Below, piece by piece: positions 8,942-17,388 of a stretch of 64,000 nt of DNA; the stretch's first letter is position 1, and each line of letters opens with the position of its first letter. This DNA comes from Streptomyces mirabilis (GTDB lineage Bacteria > Actinomycetota > Actinomycetes > Streptomycetales > Streptomycetaceae): positions 4,526,001-4,590,000 of the forward strand of contig NZ_CP074102.1 in NCBI RefSeq assembly GCF_018310535.1. The letters are read 5' to 3'. Made by a program: the position numbers and the translations under genes. The notes beneath the pieces are model-generated. The model made no database searches. It was not told where the DNA came from and worked only from the letters and a program-made list of their open reading frames with translations.

Positions 8942-9298
8942 GACGAGCGCCTGCGTATCGTCCGCCATCGCCTCCTGGACGAACACCTGGGCGCCCGCGA
9001 TGCGTACGCCGTCGATGACGTCCTTCTCCGTGATGTCCCGGCGCGCCGCGCACTGGGTGCACAGGGTGAGCCGGCCCGCGGCCAGGACCGAGTCGATCAG
9101 ATCGGGCAGCGGCGCCGCGTGCGGCAGCTCGAACTCGGCGGCCCGGCCCGGCAGTGCGAACCACGAGGACTCGCCGGTCAACCACAGGGAGACCTCGACC
9201 CCGCTGGCCACGGCCACCGCCGCGACCGTGAACGCCTGCGAACAGCGCTCGGGGGCATCGGCCCCCGCCGTCACCTTGATCACGAGCTTCTTCGCCAT
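8936..9298 (-). CDS. DsrE-family protein
   Basis: This 120-residue protein has the DsrE/TusD fold pattern: KLVIKVTAGADAPERCSQAFTVA at the N-terminus, ASGVEVSLWLTGES in the middle, and a Cys-containing loop (LCTQCAARRDI) at the usual place of the active cysteine. It probably binds or relays sulfur or acts in a redox role, in keeping with the sulfur genes nearby. It is convergent with DUF3099. A 3' tandem repeat overlaps its stop. Confidence 0.8.
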   Translation of the reverse strand: MAKKLVIKVTAGADAPERCSQAFTVAAVAVASGVEVSLWLTGESSWFALPGRAAEFELPHAAPLPDLIDSVLAAGRLTLCTQCAARRDITEKDVIDGVRIAGAQVFVQEAMADDTQALVY

Positions 9299-9384
9299 GG
9301 CCGCATGGTAGTCCGGGGGAGTCGGGGAGAATCCGAATCGTGATCATGCCCCTTACAACTCCATGAGATTCCCATGGGTCTCCT

Positions 9385-10197
9385 GTGCGCGCGGATATGG
9401 AATCCGTGCGTCGCGTTCCGTGGGGGGATGTCGTGGAAGTCGAGGAAGTACCCGTGCCAGGTCCTGAGGCGACGGGCAAGGAGACATCTGAGGAGGCGCC
9501 TCGCGTACGCCGGCGGGGGCGTACGGCCCTGCTGATCGCCACGGCCGCCGTGCTGGGGCTCGTCGGGGGCACCTGCGCCGGCTATCTGATCCAGGCCGAC
9601 CGGGAGCCGACCAGGCTGCCGTCGCTCTCGCAGCCCGTGGTGGCCCAGGCCAAGGGAGCCGGTCCCGAACCGCTGTCCGCCGCGCAGGACCGCCGCGTGA
9701 AAACCGACGGCGACCTGCGCAAGCTGCTGATCAAGCGGCCGAAGGGGGCCCAGGACACCGAGTACGCACCGGGCCGCGACGGCTGGCTGACCATGGCCGA
9801 GTACGCGGACCAGCTCAAGGACCCGGACCAGGCGTTCGGGCAGCTGGTCGGCGCGGAGTTCCGGCGTGCGGCCGGCGTCGACTGGCGGGTCGGCAGCACG
9901 TACAGCGTCGGGATCAGGCTCGTGCAGTACCGCCAGGAGGAGAACCTCTCCGCCTCCGAACAGGCCGGCAACTGGAACGTGGACGGCACCCGCAGCTGGC
10001 CCGTCCCCGGCACGGGCGACGGCATGGCGTATGTGACGACCAAGCCCGACACCAAGCCCGGCTACCTACCGGTGTACAGCGCACAGGCACACGCCTGGCG
10101 CGGTGACATCGCCATGGAGGTCTGGATCTACGACACCAAGCCGATTTCCAAGGCCAAGATCATGGACCTGGCCGAGCGGCAGATGGAGCGGCTGTGA
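9385..10197 (+). CDS. Membrane-anchored protein, first of three paralogues
   Basis: This protein has 270 residues from a GTG; an ATG at 9397 is equally possible because no clear Shine-Dalgarno is visible. Residues 1-45 are acidic and cytoplasmic, about 46-68 form one transmembrane helix (ALLIATAAVLGLVGGTCAGYLI), and the rest is exported. The exported part has the motif DLRKLLIKRPKGAQ followed by DGWLTMAEYA, repeated in modified form in the next two genes. Its stop overlaps the next start (GTGA). I do not recognise a named family. The set looks like a co-translated surface complex. Confidence 0.75.
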   Translation: MRADMESVRRVPWGDVVEVEEVPVPGPEATGKETSEEAPRVRRRGRTALLIATAAVLGLVGGTCAGYLIQADREPTRLPSLSQPVVAQAKGAGPEPLSAAQDRRVKTDGDLRKLLIKRPKGAQDTEYAPGRDGWLTMAEYADQLKDPDQAFGQLVGAEFRRAAGVDWRVGSTYSVGIRLVQYRQEENLSASEQAGNWNVDGTRSWPVPGTGDGMAYVTTKPDTKPGYLPVYSAQAHAWRGDIAMEVWIYDTKPISKAKIMDLAERQMERL

Positions 10198-11087
10198 CCG
10201 ACGAGCAACCGATGAGCGAGCAGCCCGTTCAGGAGCGCGTGGAGGAGCTTGTCCAGGGGTCCGCGACCGAGCCCGCCGCGGAGTCCGCGCCCGAGCCCGC
10301 CGCGCCCGAATCCATCGCCCCCGTCAAGAAACCCCTCCGCCGGGGTCGCATCGCCGCCGTCGCCGGTTCGGTGCTCCTCGTCGCGGCCGTCGTCGGCGGT
10401 GCCGGCTACACCGTCGTGACCGTCCAGGACGCCGACCGGGACCCGGGCGCGCCCTCCTGGACCTTCCCGAACGCCGCCCACGACGACGCCACGTCGGCGA
10501 AGGCCCCCGCGGGACTCGCCGCGATGCTCGTGCCGTACGGCACCGAGGGCTGGAGCCGGGGCCCGGACATCGGGGAGTTCGGCTCCGACGCCTCGCTCAG
10601 CGGGCCCGAGGCCACCGCTCTGCGCAAGGAGGCGCTGCGGGATCTGCCGCGTTCCCAGCGGCGGGAGCTGGAGAAGCGGATCGACAAGCAGCACACCAAG
10701 GGCATCGCGATGCGCAGCTACCTCAGCGCGTCCAACGGGTATGCCTCCACGCTGTACGCCGACAGCGCCTTCACCATGAGCGTCGAGCTGGCCCAGATCG
10801 AGGACAAGGCGGCGGTGAAGGGCATGTCGACGTTCCAGAACGAGTTTTTCGACGCCCTCAAGATCTTCCGTAAGGGTCCGGAGATCAAGGGCCACAAGAA
10901 CGCGAAGTGCTTCCTGCCGCCCAAGGACAAGGACGAGAAGCTCGACATGATGGTCTGCTCCGCCTACCAGGGCGACGTGCTGGTCAGCGCGACCGCCTCC
11001 GGGGCCAAGCCGTTGGACACCAAGGGTGTCGCGATGCTGCTGCGCGAGCAGCTCGACCGCATCGCCGAGCCGGGGGAGGCGGTATGA
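10194..11087 (+). CDS. Membrane-anchored protein, second of three paralogues
   Basis: This protein has 297 residues. The N-terminus is Glu/Ala/Pro-rich and cytoplasmic (about 1-45), one transmembrane helix follows (IAAVAGSVLLVAAVVGGAGYTVV), and the rest is an exported domain. The pattern LAAMLVPYGTEGWSRG matches the LRRLVLPAPKGA and DGWL motif of its neighbours. It contains a charged insertion, LPRSQRRELEKRIDKQHTKG. Both ends overlap neighbours (GTGA and ATGA), so all three genes are almost certainly translated together. Function unknown. Confidence 0.8.
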   Translation: MTDEQPMSEQPVQERVEELVQGSATEPAAESAPEPAAPESIAPVKKPLRRGRIAAVAGSVLLVAAVVGGAGYTVVTVQDADRDPGAPSWTFPNAAHDDATSAKAPAGLAAMLVPYGTEGWSRGPDIGEFGSDASLSGPEATALRKEALRDLPRSQRRELEKRIDKQHTKGIAMRSYLSASNGYASTLYADSAFTMSVELAQIEDKAAVKGMSTFQNEFFDALKIFRKGPEIKGHKNAKCFLPPKDKDEKLDMMVCSAYQGDVLVSATASGAKPLDTKGVAMLLREQLDRIAEPGEAV

Positions 11088-12028
11088 CCGAGCAGACGAG
11101 CTCCGTCGAGGACGCGGCGGCGACGCCCGTCGAGAAGGGGACCACGGCGCCGGTCGAGGCGCAGGCCGCGCTGCCATCCGCGCCCGAGGCGCCGGCCGCG
11201 GTCGTCGACCCGGAGGTGCCGTCCACGCCCGTCGCGGCCGAGGTGCCCCCGGCCCGGGTGCGCAAGGACCGTCGGGTGCTGCGGGCCGTGCTGCGCTGGA
11301 CCGCCGCCACCGTGGTCTTCGCTGCGGTCGGCACGTCGGTCGCGTACGGCATCACCCGCATGGACCGCACCGACGTACCCGGTCTGGCGACGGAGTCGGA
11401 CGGGCGCTGGGACTACCCGACCATCACCCGGCCGCCGCTGCCCTCCGGCAGCCCGCGCCCGCTCGCCGAGTCGAACAAGACCGGCACCCACTACGCCGAC
11501 CTGCGCAGGCTCGTGCTGCCCGCCCCGAAGGGCGCACACGTCGACACGGCGCTGCGCGGGACGGACGGCTGGCTGGCGACGAAGACGTTCCTGTCGGAGT
11601 ACGCCACGCGGGACGACCGGGAGACGGTCGGGCAGCAGCTGACCGACAACGGTCTGCGGCACATCGCGGCCCGCGGCTGGACGACGCCGGACGGCACGCA
11701 CACCCGGATCTACCTGTTGCAGTTCGACTCGGCCGTCGTCGCGGACGAGGTGAACTCGCCAGGGCTGACCAGCTACAACATGCCGAACTACGCGGTGCGC
11801 GGCGCCGAGCGGACGATGGCCGACAACCGGTTCCCGGACCGTGCCGCGGTCGACGACGTGGTCCGTCACGCGTACGACGAGATCAAGCCGTACGGCGCCG
11901 AGCAGGTCCGCCAGGCGTACCTCTCGGCCGGGGACACCCTCGCCCTGATCGTGCAGTCCCGCAAGGGCGCCGCGAAGGCGGTCCCGTTCCAGCAGACGGT
12001 GGTCCTCCAGAGCCAGCTGCTCGGCTGA
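11084..12028 (+). CDS. Membrane-anchored protein, third of three paralogues
   Basis: This protein has 314 residues from the ATG in the ATGA overlap. An Ala/Pro/Glu-rich cytoplasmic segment (1-60) is followed by a transmembrane helix at about 68-90 and an exported domain with DLRRLVLPAPKGA, DGWLATKTFLSEYA and a C-terminal strand-rich part (IYLLQFDSAVVADEV). The layout repeats that of the two preceding genes, so the operon probably arose by tandem duplication and divergence. No enzyme motif is visible. Confidence 0.8.
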   Translation: MTEQTSSVEDAAATPVEKGTTAPVEAQAALPSAPEAPAAVVDPEVPSTPVAAEVPPARVRKDRRVLRAVLRWTAATVVFAAVGTSVAYGITRMDRTDVPGLATESDGRWDYPTITRPPLPSGSPRPLAESNKTGTHYADLRRLVLPAPKGAHVDTALRGTDGWLATKTFLSEYATRDDRETVGQQLTDNGLRHIAARGWTTPDGTHTRIYLLQFDSAVVADEVNSPGLTSYNMPNYAVRGAERTMADNRFPDRAAVDDVVRHAYDEIKPYGAEQVRQAYLSAGDTLALIVQSRKGAAKAVPFQQTVVLQSQLLG

Positions 12029-12152
12029 CCACGCCTGGGCGTACCGCGCGGAGAACCGCCCAGGAGTACCTCGCAGAGATCCCCGAGCCCCGGCCCACTA
12101 AGCTGGGGCTCGGCTCTTGTACCGCCCACCCCGCTCATCCGAGGAGCACCCC

Positions 12153-12251
12153 GTGGAGATCTTCTTCGAAACCCTGCTGGTCCTGGTCTGCGTCGGCGTG
12201 ATCGCCTTCGCCGGGCTGACCGTGAAGAAGCTGTACCAGGGCCAGCGCTGA
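12153..12251 (+). CDS. 32-residue single-helix membrane protein
   Basis: This small ORF starts at a GTG with GAGGAG 7-12 nt upstream. It reads MEIFFETLLVLVCVGVIAF followed by a short basic tail (AGLTVKKLYQGQR): one transmembrane helix with positive residues at the C-terminus. Spacing and ribosome-binding site suggest a real gene, probably co-transcribed with the nitrobindin gene 26 nt downstream. Function unknown. Confidence 0.6.
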   Translation: MEIFFETLLVLVCVGVIAFAGLTVKKLYQGQR

Positions 12252-12277
12252 CCCCCCATCGAGGAACTGCCGAGCTC

Positions 12278-12853
12278 ATGATCGAGATCCCGTCCGACCT
12301 GCACAAGGACCTGCTTCCCGTTGCCTTCCTGCTTGGCAACTGGGCCGGTGCGGGCGTTCACGACTTCCCCGGCTCCGAGAAGTGCAACTTCGGGCAGGAG
12401 GTCACTTTCACCCACGACGGGCGCGACTTCCTGGAGTACCACTCGCACACCTGGGTGCTCGACGCCGACGGGAACAAGGTCCGGCCGCTGGAGACCGAGT
12501 CCGGCTTCTGGCGGGTCCACCCCGACCGCAAGGTCGAGGTCGTCATGACCCGCGACGACGGCATCGTCGAGATCTGGTACGGCGACCTGGCCGCCAAGAC
12601 CCCGCAGATCGACCTGGTCACCGACGCCGTGGCACGGACGGCGGCCTCGGGTCCCTACACCGGCGGCAAGCGCCTCTACGGCTATGTGAAGAGCGACCTC
12701 ATGTGGGTCGGTGAGAAGCAGACCCCCGAGGTCGAGCTGCGCCCCTACATGTCCGCGCACCTGAAGAAGGTCGTCACTCCGGAGGACGTCGAGCGCTGGG
12801 CCAAGGCCCTCCCGGACGACATGCCGGACGACGGAATCGCGTTCTTCAAGTAG
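12278..12853 (+). CDS. Nitrobindin-like heme-binding beta-barrel (peroxynitrite isomerase family)
   Basis: This 191-residue protein is of the FABP-like DUF1794 family. The signature GxWxGxG is present as GNWAGAG (20-26), followed by a ten-strand barrel pattern, and His161 in YMSAHLKK is the candidate axial heme ligand. Family members bind ferric heme and isomerise peroxynitrite to nitrate. It lies immediately upstream of nur. The reaction is inferred from family, not shown. Confidence 0.85.
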   Translation: MIEIPSDLHKDLLPVAFLLGNWAGAGVHDFPGSEKCNFGQEVTFTHDGRDFLEYHSHTWVLDADGNKVRPLETESGFWRVHPDRKVEVVMTRDDGIVEIWYGDLAAKTPQIDLVTDAVARTAASGPYTGGKRLYGYVKSDLMWVGEKQTPEVELRPYMSAHLKKVVTPEDVERWAKALPDDMPDDGIAFFK

Positions 12854-12937
12854 TCAGGAAGCAGTTCGGAAGTGGTCCGGCCGGTTCGGCGGCTCTCCTC
12901 AGGTCGGCAAATCCCGGAATGGTCCTAGACTTCCTGT

Positions 12938-13375
12938 GTGGTGAGCACCGACTGGAAGAGCGACCTGAGGCAGCGCGGCTACCGGCTGACGCCGCAGCGC
13001 CAGCTTGTCCTCGAAGCCGTGGACACCCTGGAGCACGCGACCCCCGACGACATCCTCATCGAGGTGAGGAAGACCGCGTCGGGGGTCAACATTTCCACCG
13101 TGTACCGAACCCTGGAGCTCCTGGAGGAGCTCGGTCTGGTCAGCCACGCGCACCTCGGGCACGGCGCGCCGACCTACCATCTCGCCGACCGGCATCACCA
13201 CATCCATCTGGTCTGCCGGGACTGCACGAACGTCATCGAGGCCGATGTCTCGGTCGCCGCGGAGTTCACCGCGAAGCTCCGGGACACGTTCGGCTTCGAG
13301 ACGGACATGAAGCACTTCGCGATCTTCGGCCGGTGCAAGGACTGTTCTCTCAAGAGTTCAACTACCAAGTCGTAG
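12938..13375 (+). CDS. nur: Nur, nickel-responsive Fur-family repressor
   Basis: This 145-residue Fur protein has an N-terminal winged helix (LTPQRQLVLEAVDTL) and a C-terminal dimerisation domain. The ligand sets reported for Streptomyces Nur are intact: His70, His72 and His126 for the nickel site, and His33, His86, His88 and His90 for the second metal site. In S. coelicolor, Nur with nickel represses nickel uptake genes and sodF while allowing sodN expression. The start is the first of two consecutive GTG codons, giving MVSTDW. Zur- and FurA-type Cys motifs differ, which supports Nur. Confidence 0.92.
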   Translation: MVSTDWKSDLRQRGYRLTPQRQLVLEAVDTLEHATPDDILIEVRKTASGVNISTVYRTLELLEELGLVSHAHLGHGAPTYHLADRHHHIHLVCRDCTNVIEADVSVAAEFTAKLRDTFGFETDMKHFAIFGRCKDCSLKSSTTKS

Positions 13376-13384
13376 GCTGGGTGT

Positions 13385-14350
13385 ATGAAGAGCCCTCTCC
13401 TGTCCCTGCCCGGCGCCGTCCCCGCCGAAGGCGTGGATGAACAGGTCGCAGCCCATTACGGTGACCTGTTCCGCGAGCAGCGCGCCCTCGCCGACGGCAC
13501 CGGCTTCGTGGACCTCTCGCACCGCGGTGTCGTCGCCGTCACCGGTGAGGACCGGCTGAGCTGGCTGCACCTGCTGCTCACCCAGCACGTCACGGACCTC
13601 CCGGCGGGCCGCGCCACCGAGGCGCTGATCCTCTCCGCGCACGGCCACATCGAGCACGCGCTGTACCTCGTCGACGACGGCACCACCACCTGGGCCCACG
13701 TGGAACCCGGCACCCAGGACGCGCTGCTGGCGTACCTGGAGTCGATGAAGTTCTTCTACCGCGTCGAGACCGCCGACCGCACGGACGACTTCGCGGTCGT
13801 GTACCTGCCGGCCGGTTCGATCGCCGAGGTCCCCGAGGGCGCGGTCGTACGCGAGACGCCGTACGGGCGTGATCTCTTCCTGCCGCGTACGGACCTGGAG
13901 TCCTACGCCGAGAAGGCCGGTCCGCCGGCCGGGCTGCTGGCCTACGAGGCGCTGCGCGTCGAACACCACCGCCCGCGGCTCGGTTTCGAGACCGACCACC
14001 GCACGATCCCGCACGAGCTGGGCTGGATCGGCACCGCGGTGCACCTCCAGAAGGGCTGCTACCGGGGCCAGGAGACCGTCGCCCGCGTACAGAACCTGGG
14101 CAAGCCCCCGCGCCGGCTCGTCTTCCTGCACCTGGACGGCAGCGAGGTCCATCTGCCGCCGCACGGCGCCGAGCTCCGCCTCGCGGACGACGGCCCCGAC
14201 GGCCGGAAGATCGGCTTCATCACCACCTCCGTACGCCACCACGAGCTCGGCCCGATCGCGCTCGGCCTGGTGAAGCGGAACGTGCCGCTGGACGCGCGGC
14301 TGCTGGCGGACACGACGGCGGCGGCGCAGGAGGTCGTGGTCGAGCCGTAG
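13385..14350 (+). CDS. ygfZ: YgfZ/GcvT-domain folate-binding protein
   Basis: This 321-residue protein has the diagnostic K-G-C-Y-R-G-Q-E at 223-230. It is a tetrahydrofolate-dependent factor that supports assembly or repair of certain iron-sulfur enzymes. Only 9 nt separate it from nur, so it is probably co-transcribed with the nickel regulator. Its 3' end faces dtd. Confidence 0.9.
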   Translation: MKSPLLSLPGAVPAEGVDEQVAAHYGDLFREQRALADGTGFVDLSHRGVVAVTGEDRLSWLHLLLTQHVTDLPAGRATEALILSAHGHIEHALYLVDDGTTTWAHVEPGTQDALLAYLESMKFFYRVETADRTDDFAVVYLPAGSIAEVPEGAVVRETPYGRDLFLPRTDLESYAEKAGPPAGLLAYEALRVEHHRPRLGFETDHRTIPHELGWIGTAVHLQKGCYRGQETVARVQNLGKPPRRLVFLHLDGSEVHLPPHGAELRLADDGPDGRKIGFITTSVRHHELGPIALGLVKRNVPLDARLLADTTAAAQEVVVEP

Positions 14351-14363
14351 GGCCTTTGACCGG

Positions 14364-14801
14364 TCACATCTCCAGGAGCACGGTGAACGGGCCGTCGTTC
14401 GTCAGCGAGACGCGCATGTGCGCGCCGAACCGGCCCGTCGCCACCGTGGCGCCCAGCGCGCGGAGCTGGGCCACGACCTCGTCGACGAGGGGTTCGGCGA
14501 CATCGCCGGGGGCGGCCGCGTTCCAGGTGGGGCGGCGGCCCTTGCGGGCGTCGCCGTACAGGGTGAACTGGCTGATGACGAGCAGCGGCGCATCGATGTC
14601 GGAGCACGACTTCTCGTCCGCCAGCATCCGGATGGACCAGAGTTTGCGGGCGAGTTGGGCCGCCTTCTCCTTGGTGTCGTCGTGCGTGACACCGACGAGG
14701 ACGCACAGCCCTTCGCCGTCGATCGCTCCGACCGTCTCCGGACCGTGTTCCCCGTTCACGACGACGCTCGCGCCGTCCACCCTCTGCACCACCGCACGCA
14801 T
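14364..14801 (-). CDS. dtd: D-aminoacyl-tRNA deacylase
   Basis: This 145-residue protein begins [13 protein letters not shown]. It carries both catalytic-site signatures, [15 protein letters not shown] and NDGPFTV, of the homodimeric DTD family, which hydrolyses D-amino acids and glycine mischarged on tRNA. Longer in-frame starts up to 15047 exist but run through a low-complexity, hairpin-rich leader and were rejected. It is convergent with ygfZ and divergent from rsiG. Confidence 0.92.
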   Translation of the reverse strand: MRAVVQRVDGASVVVNGEHGPETVGAIDGEGLCVLVGVTHDDTKEKAAQLARKLWSIRMLADEKSCSDIDAPLLVISQFTLYGDARKGRRPTWNAAAPGDVAEPLVDEVVAQLRALGATVATGRFGAHMRVSLTNDGPFTVLLEM

Positions 14802-15037
14802 GGGAACCATCATGCCGTGCGGGGAGGAGCCCCCCCTCACGGGGCTGAATGCCTTCGCGCGTGATCCCCGGACCTCTTTCGAGGGGTCCTTTGGGGGTTT
14901 CTTTTTGCTCCTTACCCCCCCATCTGGGGCCGATCGGGGGCACTCGGTCACATAGCGGCCACTTGGGGTGGCACGATGCGTGTGTTGCGGTGCAACCGTG
15001 GGGTGGACCGCGCCGGTCGAGGGGACGGTAGAGGCAC

Positions 15038-15757
15038 ATGAGCACACCGAGTACCGGGCAGCAGCCGCCCGGGACTGTGTCGTTGACCCGTACGAGTCCG
15101 CGGGCGGGGGGCGGTCGTACGGGGGTTCATCGTCCTCCCGTGCAGCGCACCGACAGTCCGCTGCACCCGGACCCGCCCGCGCCCGAACTGCCCCTGCTGC
15201 GGCTGCCCGAACTGCGGACCCTGCGGCGCGACGCGCAGCGCGACGAGGCCGACCTCAGCTATGTGCGGCGGCTGCTCCAGGGACGCATCGACATCCTGCG
15301 GGCCGAGCTGGCGCGCCGCGGGGGACTGCGGGCGCCCTCCGCGACGTCGGGCTCGCCGCTGGTCTCGGGCCTGGGAACGAGTCCGGGTCTGCGCCCGGCC
15401 GTAGGGAGGGGGGCGGGTTCCGGTTCCGGCGGGGCGTCGGTCGTCGACCGGCTCGCGGAGATCCTGACGGACGCGCCCGCCCGGCACCGTTCGTCGGCCC
15501 GCCATGTGACAGTGGGCACACCGTACGGCGAGGAGTACCGGCGGCTGGCCGCGGACATGCTCGCCGAGGTGCAGCTGTCGGACCTGGAAGCACGTACGGA
15601 CGACGAGCTCGGCGCGGGGATGGGACGGCTCGTGCGCTACGAGCAGCAGGTCTCCCGGCGGCGTCAGCATCTGCAGCGGACCGCCGACGATTGCAGCGCC
15701 GAGATCGCCCGCAGGTACCGTGATGGGGAAGCACAAGTAGACGACCTGCTCATGTGA
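15038..15757 (+). CDS. rsiG: RsiG, c-di-GMP-dependent anti-sigma factor for WhiG
   Basis: This 239-residue coiled-coil protein has two copies of the c-di-GMP signature E-X3-S-X2-R-X3-Q-X3-D: E70, S74, R77, Q81, D85 in the first helix, and E202, S206, R209, Q213, D217 in the second. In Streptomyces, RsiG loaded with a c-di-GMP dimer sequesters the sporulation sigma factor WhiG and so delays spore formation. The region between the helices (about 97-160) is Gly/Ser-rich and probably flexible. The start has AGAGG upstream. Confidence 0.93.
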   Translation: MSTPSTGQQPPGTVSLTRTSPRAGGGRTGVHRPPVQRTDSPLHPDPPAPELPLLRLPELRTLRRDAQRDEADLSYVRRLLQGRIDILRAELARRGGLRAPSATSGSPLVSGLGTSPGLRPAVGRGAGSGSGGASVVDRLAEILTDAPARHRSSARHVTVGTPYGEEYRRLAADMLAEVQLSDLEARTDDELGAGMGRLVRYEQQVSRRRQHLQRTADDCSAEIARRYRDGEAQVDDLLM

Positions 15758-15764
15758 CGCGGTG

Positions 15765-15785
15765 GCCCCCGGCGATCCCGGGGGC
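15765..15785 (+). terminator. Hairpin after rsiG
   Basis: GCCCCCGG at 15765-15772 pairs with CCGGGGGC at 15778-15785, a few nt after the rsiG stop. The rest of the 238-nt gap to the asparaginase gene is GC-rich and shows no convincing ORF. Confidence 0.45.
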
Positions 15786-15995
15786 ACGTGCGACGGCTGC
15801 GGCGGCGCCGGCGGTCCGGGACATCCGGGGCCGGGCCCCACGGCTCCGCCCGGTTCCGCGGTCGCGGCGGCCGCGCCCGGGAACGGCCCGGGCCGCGGTC
15901 GTGGGGCTCGGCCGGGGATACGCCATCGGGGGACCTCCCGTACGGCGCCTCGGTTCGATCACCGGGCGGGTCCCTGTCATGGAAGGCCACCGCCG

Positions 15996-16973
15996 ATGTC
16001 CGCCGCCGCTCCTGCCGTCCCCGCAGACCCCTTCATACCGCCTGTTCTCGCCGAGGTCGTCCGTTCGGGATTCGTCGAGGGGCGTCATCGGGGCAGCCTG
16101 GTGCTGCTGGGCGCGGACGGGTCGGTCGAGCTGGCGTTGGGCGAGGTGACCGCGCCGGTCTTCCCGCGCTCGTCGAACAAGCCGATGCAGGCGGCGGGTG
16201 TGCTGCGGGCGGGGCTGGATCTGGCCGGCGAACGGCTGGCTCTCGCCGCCGCCAGCCACTCCGGGGAGGCCTTCCACCGTGATCTCGTCCAGAAGATGCT
16301 GACCGAGCACGGGCTGGACGCCGGGCAGTTGCAGTGCCCGCCGGATCTGCCGCTGGACCCGGCGGAGGCGGAGACGTATCTCGCCGGAGGCGCGGTCCGT
16401 GATCGGGTCACCATGAACTGCTCCGGCAAGCACGCGGCGATGCTCGCGGTGTGCGCGCTGCGAGGCTGGCCCCTGGACTCCTACCTGGACCCCGGGCATC
16501 CACTCCAGCAGCTCATCCACACGGTGGTCGAGGAGGCGGCGGGGGAGTCGGTGGCGGCGGTCGGTACGGACGGCTGCGGTGCGCCGCTGATGGCGATCAG
16601 CCTCACAGGCCTTGCCCGAGCCTTCCGTTCCTTCGTCCTCGCCGTCCCCGGCTCCGCCGAACGTCGTGTCGCCGACGCCATGCGTGCCCACCCCGAGTAC
16701 GTCGCCGGGACGCGCCGTCCCGACACCTGGCTCATGCGCGAGATACCCGGTGCCCTCTCCAAGATGGGCGCGGAGGCCGTCCAGGCGGTGGCCCTCCCCG
16801 ACGGCAGGGCCCTCGCCTTCAAGATCGACGACGGTGCCACCCGAGCGCTCGGCCCCGTCCTCGCCCGCGCCCTGTCCCTCCTGGGCACGCAATCCCCGAT
16901 CCTCTCCAAAATCGGCCACGCTCCCCTGACGGGCGGAGGCGTTGAGGTGGGCGAGATCCGAGCGGTGTTCTAG
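15996..16973 (+). CDS. L-asparaginase II family (thermolabile type)
   Basis: This 325-residue protein of the Asparaginase_II family is unrelated to the classic bacterial asparaginase fold. Conserved stretches are VRSGFVEGRHRG near the N-terminus, RSSNKPMQAAG (about 60-70), ASHSGEAFH, NCSGKHAAML (about 142-151) and TDGCGAP, which hold the Ser/Lys/His residues thought to form the active site. The ATG at 15996 gives the standard start. It deaminates asparagine to aspartate. There is no operon partner. Confidence 0.85.
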   Translation: MSAAAPAVPADPFIPPVLAEVVRSGFVEGRHRGSLVLLGADGSVELALGEVTAPVFPRSSNKPMQAAGVLRAGLDLAGERLALAAASHSGEAFHRDLVQKMLTEHGLDAGQLQCPPDLPLDPAEAETYLAGGAVRDRVTMNCSGKHAAMLAVCALRGWPLDSYLDPGHPLQQLIHTVVEEAAGESVAAVGTDGCGAPLMAISLTGLARAFRSFVLAVPGSAERRVADAMRAHPEYVAGTRRPDTWLMREIPGALSKMGAEAVQAVALPDGRALAFKIDDGATRALGPVLARALSLLGTQSPILSKIGHAPLTGGGVEVGEIRAVF

Positions 16974-17222
16974 GCCCGGCCCCCAAACGTTCCTCGCCCC
17001 CGCCGCCCCTACCCGACCCATCCCAGGGGCTTCGCCCCTTCGACCCAGCCGGGGGCTTCGCCCCCGCCCCCCGCGGGGCTTTGCCCCTGCACCCCACCGG
17101 GGGCTGCCGCCCCCTGGCCCCGCATCGCTGCGCCCCGGACCCCGCATCGCCCGAAGGGCTCGTCCTCAAACGCCGGACGGGCTGAAGATGCGCGCAGCGC
17201 CCCTTAGGGGCGCGGGGAACTG
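16974..17222. repeat. Cluster of CTTCG-type hairpins and a dispersed Streptomyces intergenic repeat
   Basis: The spacer holds several small hairpins of the form GGGGCTTCGCCCC (about 17028-17120). Then come GGCCCGTC/GACGGGC-type sequence around 17155-17180 (CTCAAACGCCGGACGGGCTG) and CGCCCCTTAGGGGCGCGGGG near 17200-17219. These are elements I recognise as scattered through Streptomyces intergenic DNA. No gene is supported here. Confidence 0.6.
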
Positions 17223-17280
17223 CGCGATCAGCCCCACTCACCCGCAGTCGACGCGATCAGCCCCACTCACCCGCAGTCGA
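17223..17280. repeat. Perfect 29-bp tandem duplication
   Basis: The unit beginning CGCGATCAGCCCCACTCACC and ending CAGTCGA occurs at 17223-17251 and again, without mismatch, at 17252-17280. It extends the dispersed repeat just before it. Confidence 0.9.
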
Positions 17281-17388
17281 AAGGACGGCTTACGGGGTCC
17301 GGGGCGGAGCCCCGGGGATGGGACGGGTAGGGGCGGCGGGGGCGAAAACGGTGCGACGGGGGCGTGCGCGGCGCCCTAGCGTGAACCC

